A stretch of 64,000 nt of DNA, from contig NC_091208.1 of NCBI RefSeq assembly GCF_040958095.1, positions 15,529,452-15,593,451 on the forward strand, given 5' to 3'. A program made the translations under genes and the position numbers. This DNA is from Procambarus clarkii (Eukaryota; Arthropoda; Malacostraca; Decapoda; Cambaridae). Below, piece by piece: positions 57,082-64,000 of this stretch (positions are counted from its first letter, which is position 1; each line of letters starts with the position of its first letter). The notes beneath the pieces are model-generated. The model saw only the letters and a program-made list of their open reading frames with translations, was not told the origin of the DNA and made no database searches.

Positions 57082-59455
57082 TATATATACAAGAAGGTAC
57101 AATGGGTTTGTGAGAATACATTGGATAGTACAGTATTTACATTCTTGTAAAGCCACTAGTACGCACAGCGTTTCGGGCAGGTCCTTAATCTAGCAAATAA
57201 TTTTAAGTAGGTAATTTCAATCAGAATTGATAAATGATAAAGATACATTACAAGAGAAAAATGAGATGAGAGAGATAAGTAGGTATATTAAAGCATATTG
57301 TTATATTAAAGCTCTGATTGATTACATTGACAGCTTGATTAGTAATTTAAACAAGGTTAATAGACACCATACAGCAGATTGACAGCACATATAAGACAGC
57401 AATGATCACAATGGTAAAGATGTTCAGATTGGGTACATAAAGATTGAGAGACTGGGTAGCAAAAGATACAGATAAACAAGATTTATAAAACACCATACAT
57501 CAGATTGGCAGCACATATAAGAAAACAGCAATGATCACAATGGTAAAGATGTTCAAGTTGGGAACATAAAGGTTGGCAGATTGGGTAACAATTGATACAG
57601 TGCAATTTTAAGGCAAAAAGTGAAAAACTATGAAGATGAAATTAGGTACTTTTTAATATTGATTTTGAATGATGTAAAAGTTGGACAGCTTTTCAATTCA
57701 GTAGGGAGTGAGTTCCATAAACTGGGTCCCTTTATTTGCATAGAGTGTTTACACAGATTAAGTTTAACTCTGGGGATATCAAAGAGATATTTATTTCTGG
57801 TGTGGTGATAATGGGTCCTATTACATCTGTCCAAGAAGAGTTTCAGACAAGGATTTGCATTTAAGAACAGGGTTTTGTAAATGTAGTTGACACAAGAGAA
57901 TTTGTGGAGTGAGATTATGTTTAGCATGTTTAAGGAGTTAAACAAGGGGGTTGTGTGTTGTCTGAAAGCAGAATTTGATATTATTCTGATAGCAGATTTT
58001 TGCTGGGTGATGATGGACTTGAGGTGGTTTGCAGTGGTTGAACCCCATGCACAGATACCATAGTTGAGATAGGGATAGATTAGTGCATAATATAGAGAGA
58101 TGAGAGCAGAGTTAGGAACATAATATCTGATTTTGGAGAGTATACCAACTGTTTTAGAGACTTTCTTAGTTATGTGTTGTATGTGGGTACTGAAGTTGAG
58201 TCTCTTGTCTAGGAATATGCCAAGAAACTGTAGCGAGTAGATTATCCAATAATATACTCGCTCCAAATGCATTGTTAATATTCCTGTCAACCTTTGGAGA
58301 TGAATGAGGTGAGGCGTTGCCCGGGCAACACGGTGAGGTGTTGCCCGAGCATATAAGCAGCAGAATAGCAAACATTAAACTAGTCTACTTTCAAGTGTGG
58401 TCTAGAGCAGACACTTGCGAGATACTGTACCGACGCTCAGTGCGCTCAACTCACACCAACGTATCACCTGTGTACTTCTGTATATTCGACCAAATATATA
58501 TATAGTATCTTAGTGTCTGCGTTTATTTGTCACCATACTTTACGTAATAATAGAACCGTTACAAAACTTTCCATCATTTTTATTGCTAATGTTTACATTG
58601 TCAATCTGAAGCTGAATTGCATTTGTAGATTTGCTTCCGAATAGGATGTAGTAGGTCTTTTCTATGTTAAGTGTTAGTTTGTTGGTTGACATCCATAAGT
58701 GGACATTTTTTAGTTCATTATTAACAACACCATTTAGTGTATGTGGGTTGGGGTTGGAGTAGATGAGGGTAGTATCATCAGCAAACAAAATAGGTTTCAG
58801 AATGTTAGAGACATTAGGCAGATCATTAATGTATATAAGAAAAAGAAGGAGTCCCAAGATGCTGCCCTGTGGCACTCCAACAGTTATTGGTAGAATGGGA
58901 GAGATTATATTATTGATGGCTACACATTGGTGTCTATCACTAAGATAGGATTGGATATAGTCCAGTGCATGGCCTCGGATTCCATAATGATGGAGTTTAC
59001 TTAAGAGGTAATCGTGATTAACAGTATCAAAGGCCTTTCTCAGGTCAGTGAAGAGTCCAATTGGAAACTCATTTTTGTCAAGAGCTGAGTAAATTATATC
59101 AAGGAGACTAATAATTGCATCGTTGGTACTCTTTTGAGAGCGGAAGCCAAACTGACAGGGGCTAAGAATGTCGAATTTTACGAGATAGGAGTAGAACTGT
59201 TTGTAGATAATTTTTTCAAATATTTTTGATAGTATGGGTAGGTTCGATATTGGTCTATAGTTGTTTATGTCTGACGGATTACCTCCTTTATGAACTGGCG
59301 TTACTCTTGCTTTTTTAAGGATATCAGGGAAGGTATGTCACTCAAGGGATTTGTTGAACAGCAGAGCTATAGGTGGCGCAAGGGCATGGGAGGCGCTCTT
59401 GTATACAATGGATGGGATTTCACTGATATGTTCCCAGCTTTGGTTTGGGACCAGC
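57049..59455 (-). mobile_element. LINE B3 copy inserted in LINE D, itself split by a solo LTR
   Basis: The 3' tail is a TTTA repeat (57049-57080), and the 3' UTR has the stem-loop at 57147-57180. The ORF2 C-terminus is at 57628-58228 (HHTRNKYLFDIPRVKLN). After the solo LTR (58229-58563) it resumes at FLG/NKNDGKF, and RT is at 58564-59330 (PQGSILGLLLFLIYINDL, FADDTTLIYSNPNP). It is 5'-truncated near the SEIPSIVYKSASHALAPP codons. The stops here are few, but the LTR makes it non-functional. Confidence 0.83.
58229..58563 (+). mobile_element. 335-bp solo LTR with 4-bp target duplication
   Basis: Starts TGTAGCGAG, ends CGTTACA (TGTA...TACA ends), and is flanked by AAAC (58225-58228 and 58564-58567). 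Removing it restores the B codons for KFLGIFLDK-like sequence. CATATAAGCAGCAG near 58350 looks like a TATA box on the plus strand, which gives the orientation. It is unrelated to the 1010-bp LTR and to the gypsy LTR here. Confidence 0.87.
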
Positions 59456-60705
59456 CCCTCTAATATTTTCCACGTGTAAATTATTATGTACCTCGACTCC
59501 CGCCTGCGCTCAAGGGAGTACAGTTTTAGGCTCTTTAGTCGGTCCCAATAGTTTAGATGTTTTACTGAGTGGATTCTAGCAGTAAAGGATCTCTGCACGC
59601 TCTCCAGGTCAGCAATTTCTCCAGCTTTGAAAGGTGCTGTCATTGTGCAGCAGTACTCTACTCTAGAGAGCACAAGCGTTTTGAAAAGTATCATCATCGG
59701 TATAGCATCTCTAGTGTGAAAAGTTCTTGTTATCCAACCTGTCATTTTTCTTGCAGTTGTGACGGCTACTTTATTGTGTTCTTTAAAGGTAAGGTCTTCC
59801 GACATGAGTACACCCAGATCCTTTACATTGCCTTTTCGTTCTATGTTATGATTTGCCTGAGTTTTGTACGTGGTTTCCGTTTTTATATTTTCATTTTTTC
59901 CATAGCGCATGAGCTGGAACTTATCTTCGTTAAACACCATATTATTTTCTGTAGCCCATAGAAAGACCTGATCTACATCTGACTGGAGGTTCGCCGTGTC
60001 CTCTATGTTGCCTACTCTCATGAAGATCCTAGTGTCATCTGCAAAGGATGATAAAGTGCTATAGGTTGTGTTCTTGTCTATGTCCGAAATGAGGATGAGA
60101 AAAAGTACTGGAGCAAGCACAGTACCCTGGGGAACTGAGCTCTTCACGGTTGATGGGCTGGATTTTATTTTGTTGACTATTACACATTGGGTTCTGTTGG
60201 TCAGGAAATTGTAGATCCATCTGCCTATTTTTCCGGTAATTCCTTTTGAACGCATTTTATTTGCAATAACACCAAGGTCACATTTATCAAAAGCTTTTGC
60301 GAAATCTGTGTAAATTACATCCGCGTTATGTTTGTCTTCCATAGCATCTAATGCCATATCATAGTGGAACAGCAACTGCGACAGGCAAGAGCGCCCTGTT
60401 CTGAAACCATGTTGTCCGGGGTTATGGAGTTGCTGTGATTCCATGTATTTTGTGATTTTACTTCTTAGCACTCTCTCAAAATTTTTTATGATGTGCGATG
60501 TTAGCGCTATCGGTCTGTAATTTTTTGCCTCAGCCTTATTTCCTCCTTTATGAATTGGTGCTATCTCTGCTGTTTTTAGTATATCAGGAATAACGCCAGT
60601 ATCTAGGCTTTGTCTCCACAGAATGTGGAGGGCCTGCGATAGTGGTTTTTTACAGTTCTTTATGAATATGGAGTTCCAAGAATCCGGGCCTGGTGCAGAG
60701 TGCAT
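59456..60705 (-). pseudogene. LINE D ORF2, reverse transcriptase
   Basis: RT core intact: SAPGPDSWNSIFIKN, AEIAPIHKGGNKAEAKNYRP, GQHGFRTGRSCLSQLL, DVIYTDFAKAFDKCD, SVPQGTVLAPVLFLILISDI, catalytic SFADDTRIFMR near 60035, KDLGVLMSEDLTFKEH, VEYCCTMTAPF and IIIYTWKILEGLVP, where it meets the B3 insertion. Its formal ORF runs on to 59338 through B3 codons, an accidental fusion. As the partner of the SINE it would have supplied the copying enzyme in trans. Confidence 0.82.
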
Positions 60706-62195
60706 ATAGGCATACTGTTTATGGCTTCTTCAAAATCCAGTGGGGATAGGGTGACGTCTGATATATGATTTGATGTTGGTATCGTATCCATGAAAAATTC
60801 ATTTGGGTTATCAATCTTTAGTGTGTTTAATGGCTCGCTGAAAACAGAGTCGTACTGCGTCCTCAGTAGCTCGCTCATTTCTTTGTTGTCATCGGTGAAA
60901 GTTCCATCTCCCTTTCGCAGGGGCCCGATACTAGATGTGGTTTTTGATCTTGATTTTGCATAGGAGAAAAAATATTTCGGATTTCTTTCTATTTCACTGA
61001 TGGCCTTTTGCTCTCTTTGCCTCTCCTGGGTTTTGTATGATTCTTGTAGCTTCCGTTCAATTGTTTCTATTTCTCTACCTAACCTTCTTCGCCGTTCTTG
61101 AGATAGGGAACAACGGAACACGGAACAACTCTCAAGTTGTTCCGTGATTCGTTTTCTTCGCCTATATAGGGAACGACGTTCCCGTTCCAATCTGCATCTC
61201 TTCCTCTTTTTTCTTAGAGGTATGCGGTTTGAACATATTTCTAGTGCTACTGAGCTTATTTTTTCCAGGCACTGGTTCAGGTTTGCATTTTCTAGCTGTT
61301 CTTCCCAGTTTATTTCTGTGAAGTCCTGGTTTATTTGCTCCCAGTTTATCTGTTTATTATTGAAGTTGAATTTGCTGAAATCTCCTCCACCGGGAATCTG
61401 GACTGGTTTTGAAGGTCTACTCCCCATGGTTGTCATAACTTCAATTAAGTTGTGATCTGAGTAACAGGTATTTGTAATCATTATGTTCCTGATCAATTCA
61501 TCATTATTAGTGAAAATGAGGTCCAGCGTGTTCTCCTTCCTAGTTGGTTCTACTATTTGCTGGTTTAAGGCAAACCTGTCGCACATCCGTAGCAGGTCAT
61601 TTGCATGTGCCTGTTCATTTAGGCTACTTCCTGGTATTCTTTCTGATATTACTATATTAGCCAGGTGCTTCCATTTCAGGTGCCGTAGGTTGAAGTCCCC
61701 AAGCAGGATGATGTTCGGAGCTGGATTTGTGAGGTTTTCCAAGCAGTGTTCTATTTTCATTAGTTGGTCTTTAAACTGCTGAGGGTTTGCCTCCGGTGAC
61801 TTATATACAAGGACAATAACTACATTTAAAATCTCTATTTTGATTATCAGCACTTCCACCATATCATTTGAGGTGTTTAGCAGCTCAGTACAGATGAGTG
61901 TGTCTTTGATGTAGAGGCTGACCCCACCCTGAAGCCGGTGTTTCCTATCACATCTGAAAAGATTGTACTCTGAGATCCATATTTCACCATCATGGTAGTC
62001 CTTTGTGTGGGTTTCTGTTAGGGCTGCAAACACTGCATTTGCCTCATGAAGGAGACCATCTATAAATTGAACTTTGTTGGTTTTACGTGTTTTTATACCC
62101 TGGATGTTGGCAAATATAAATGATGTTATCGTGTTAGTGGAAGTGCTGGAAGCCTTACTTGGTGTTAATATCTGAGGCTCTGGTAAGGAGGCCAC
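60660..62195 (-). pseudogene. LINE D ORF2, endonuclease and linker
   Basis: Endonuclease motifs in order: FANIQGIKTRKTNK, LTETHTKDYHDG, GGVSLYIKD, YKSPEANPQQ, LLGDFNLRHLKWK, TLDLIFTNNDELI and YSDHNLIEV. A strongly basic linker follows (RKKRKRCRLERERRSLYRR, 61150-61230), then the conserved pre-RT segment SYAKSRSKTTSSIGPL. The frame opens upstream of 62195 without an obvious ATG (first codon used is GTG; DESLPKRHTLDANT precedes it). It loses frame at ~60700 in EEAINSMPIC and resumes as SAPGPDSW in the next frame. Confidence 0.8.
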
Positions 62196-62305
62196 TGTGT
62201 TTGCGTCCAGGGTGTGTCGTTTTGGAAGTGATTCGTCCAGTTTTAATATGTATATTGTTTGTAATATGTTTGTATATGCATAAATAAATAAAATAAATAA
62301 AAAAG

Positions 62306-62758
62306 AAATCTAGGGACCGAGAATGTGGAATGGTCTCCCCAATCATGTCAAAGGCTGTACTTCTCTCAACCAGTTTAAGAGTAAAATTAAGTGCTACTTA
62401 ATGATCTCTATGCAACCTACCTTACCCCCTAAATGTCAACCCATGTCTTGCTTTTGTTAATCAATGCTGTTTGTTCTCCAACTTGTTCAATTACCGATTT
62501 CTGCCATGTTCCCCCCTTTTTATTTTTTATTCCTTTTTCAACACAATTTATACTTTAATCCCAATTACTATTAAGTTTTAGTCCAAGTGGGGGAGTTTTC
62601 CCCACACCTTGCCCGAAATGCTGTGCGTATTAGTGGCATTAGGTATTGTATGTACTAGCTCTGTATATAAATCCAACATTATGTTTGTAAATCAAGAGTG
62701 TATGTACTTTTTCTGAATAAAAATGTATTATTTATTATCATTATTATTATTATTATAA
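62306..62758 (+). mobile_element. LINE B2-type C-terminus and 3' UTR, plus strand
   Basis: Starts at codons for GPRMWNGLPNHVKGCTSLNQF and ends with a 3' UTR carrying the most divergent stem-loop (62609-62640) and an (ATT)n tail at 62740-62758. Confidence 0.78.
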
Positions 62759-63415
62759 ATATTCCTAACTTTGCAAACCAAAGAAAACGGTGTTGACAGA
62801 TGAACGCAAGCGATCGACACCATCACAACAACAGCCTTTTCCAGCGTCGAACATGGCGGACACCACTGTTCAAGACGCCTACCTTGACGACGAGTGGACG
62901 TCTGGACACCTGCTCTAGCTGGAGACCACCGAAACGCGTAATGTGATTTTGACCAAAGGGTCTCGATACTGCCGCCAGGCATTCCTCATCAACGGCCCGG
63001 TTTGATACAACAATCTCTTGTTTATAACTGGAAGATGTGATCTTCCAGACGTGAGTTATTAGATGCCCCTAGTCACAAGACGACTGTTGCTGCCATTAAA
63101 CGGAGATAACCTCCACCTATGAATCATAAGACAAAACCCAGTGACTTGTCTTCGGAAGGCGCTTCAAGTCTCAAGACAACTCTAAGAGTCATCAGTACAT
63201 AACCCTCACACACAGTGGGGGTCCTGGGGCACAGTGGTACATACAGTTGGTCACAACAGATAGGGAATTAGCCGGCCTAGGGGGACCTCAATAGTCTTTA
63301 AAGGATTCCTGTCACGGCCTATGAAAAACCATAAGTGAACCTTAAGACCACGCCCATGTCACAAGACAATTCTAAAGTCATCAGAAGTAGGTAACCTTCT
63401 CGCAAATTATTTGAC
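62759..63415. other. Unassigned, possibly host sequence
   Basis: No element recognised. Contains a short ATG frame in good context (GTCGAACATGGCGGACACC, 62848-62918, 22 codons to TAG) and loosely repeated CACAAGAC / CATAAGAC phrases. It may be flanking DNA or 5' sequence of the zinc-finger locus to its right. Confidence 0.35.
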
Positions 63416-64000
63416 TCATAAAAAGATGTGACAAAACCTCAGGAGTGTCCAGAGCAGCATTTCTCATTTTGCAGAACTCTTAAGGTTCTGCAAGAATATT
63501 GTTAATGTTTATTTTTTTGTTTACAGATATGAGGGATTTTTTGTAATTAATAAATGTATACTTTTTAGATTTATAAATTGATATAATAATTATTATGCAG
63601 GGCTTCCCTGAGGCTTGAAAATGACTTCAAAGGTTCTGCTAGAGTAAAAGTGTTCAGAAATGCTGGTCCAGAGTGTGAGAAAAGATTCGGTTGTCTTGGA
63701 GATGTGAAGACACCCATGCTAGTGCATATGAGGGATAAACCCTAAGAGTGTCCATAGACTGAGAAAAGATTGTCTACTTAGAACTCTGAAGCACATTATG
63801 GTATATACAGGTCAGAAACCTTTCGAATTTGGTAACAGATTCAGTCATCTTGAACATGCAAAAACACACATGGGTATCCATACAAGGGATAAACTTCATG
63901 AATGTCCAGAGTGTGGTAAAAGATTTAATCGTCTTGGACACGTGAAGCAGCATATGGTTGTGCATACAGGGAATAAACCTCACGAGTGTCCAATATGTGG
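63416..64000 (+). pseudogene. C2H2 zinc-finger array, decayed, running off the window
   Basis: The last finger is intact: HECPECGKRFNRLGHVKQHM, then VVHTGNKPHECPICG at the edge (63895-64000). The finger before it lacks its CxxC pair (KPFEF-GNRFSHLEHAKTHM). Earlier ones contain stops (RDKP followed by TAA at ~63740; ECP followed by TAG) and KRFGCLGDVKTPM with a lost His. A hAT MITE splits the first recognisable finger. C2H2 arrays bind DNA. Intact fingers may continue past 64000, so this could be the degraded edge of a live gene rather than a wholly dead copy. Confidence 0.7.
63455..63665. mobile_element. 211-bp hAT-type MITE with perfect 8-bp target duplication
   Basis: Ends CAGCATTTCT and AGAAATGCTG (10-bp perfect inverted repeats of CAG...CTG hAT style). 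The target duplication is GTCCAGAG at 63447-63454 and 63666-63673. The interior is AT-rich and non-coding. Excising it with one duplication restores zinc-finger codons ECPECEKRFG. Confidence 0.92.

Larger units (their letters stand above)
59456..62305 (-). mobile_element. LINE family D, main body (endonuclease and RT)
   Basis: A CR1-group LINE, minus strand, nearly complete for ORF2. It is 5'-bounded by an AAATAAAT-rich stretch (62280-62305); no ORF1 is seen. The 3' part is at 56683-57048. The only clear coding lesion before the B3 insertion is a frameshift at about 60690-60705. Confidence 0.82.

Noticed and set aside
59338..59455. C-terminal extension of the LINE D RT
   Set aside because: These codons are LINE B sequence (SEIPSIVYKSASHALAPP) read through the insertion junction; an accidental fusion.
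62728..62982. Minus-strand 84-residue ORF
   Set aside because: It begins in unassigned sequence and ends in the (ATT)n tail giving an Asn run; no supporting signal.

Overview
This window is eukaryotic repeat-rich DNA. It shows no prokaryotic genes, operons, CRISPR array or rRNA. Nearly every long ORF belongs to a transposable element: several non-LTR retrotransposon (LINE) families, a tRNA-derived SINE, a gypsy-type LTR element, two kinds of solo LTR, a Helitron, Penelope-like elements (PLEs) and three small non-autonomous DNA elements. The mixture (LINEs ending in TG/CA microsatellites, PLEs with a GIY-YIG domain, very long dinucleotide repeats, C2H2 zinc-finger remnants) suggests an arthropod, most likely a decapod crustacean. 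That assignment is inference from element style, not proof. Possible host material is limited to a GC-rich candidate first exon with a splice donor (about 20696-20990, minus) and a decayed C2H2 zinc-finger array at the right edge (63416-64000).

Left third (1-25 kb). Copies of a CR1-group LINE (family A) lie mostly on the minus strand and are nested inside each other. One copy (A3: 6147-6935 plus 16684-18375) is split by a 9.7-kb nest. In the nest a 5'-truncated LINE of family B is itself interrupted by a SINE (8074-8320), a gypsy element (8399-12665) and a Helitron (13521-16662). Further on are telescoped A 3' ends, microsatellites, a 26-bp minisatellite, plus-strand A fragments, an I-like LINE (family E) carrying another SINE, and a 260-bp inverted-repeat MITE.

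Middle (25.5-54.6 kb). The dominant structure is a head-to-tail tandem duplication of an 8.9-kb block of LINE-B debris with a 1-kb solo LTR. Copy 1 is 26971-35881 and copy 2 is 35882-54631, with a 3-bp microhomology (ACT) at the junction. Copy 2 was later invaded twice. One insertion is a young family-B2 LINE (36063-40896) with a 927-residue open EN-RT reading frame and a 5-bp target duplication. The other is a 5-kb insertion in a TA repeat, made of a LINE C-terminus resembling a restriction-like nuclease and a near-perfect 4.1-kb palindrome of two head-to-head PLEs.

Right part (54.6-64 kb). Here are family-B copies, a nearly complete family-D LINE (59456-62305 plus its 3' end at 56683-57048) split by a B3 copy that itself carries a 335-bp solo LTR, and zinc-finger sequence interrupted by a 211-bp hAT MITE with a perfect 8-bp target duplication. 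LINE D shares its last ~67 bp with the SINE tails at 8.1 and 24.4 kb, so D is the probable autonomous partner of that SINE. A short stem-loop with a variable triloop recurs in nine family-B 3' UTRs and may be the mark by which the B reverse transcriptase recognises its RNA.
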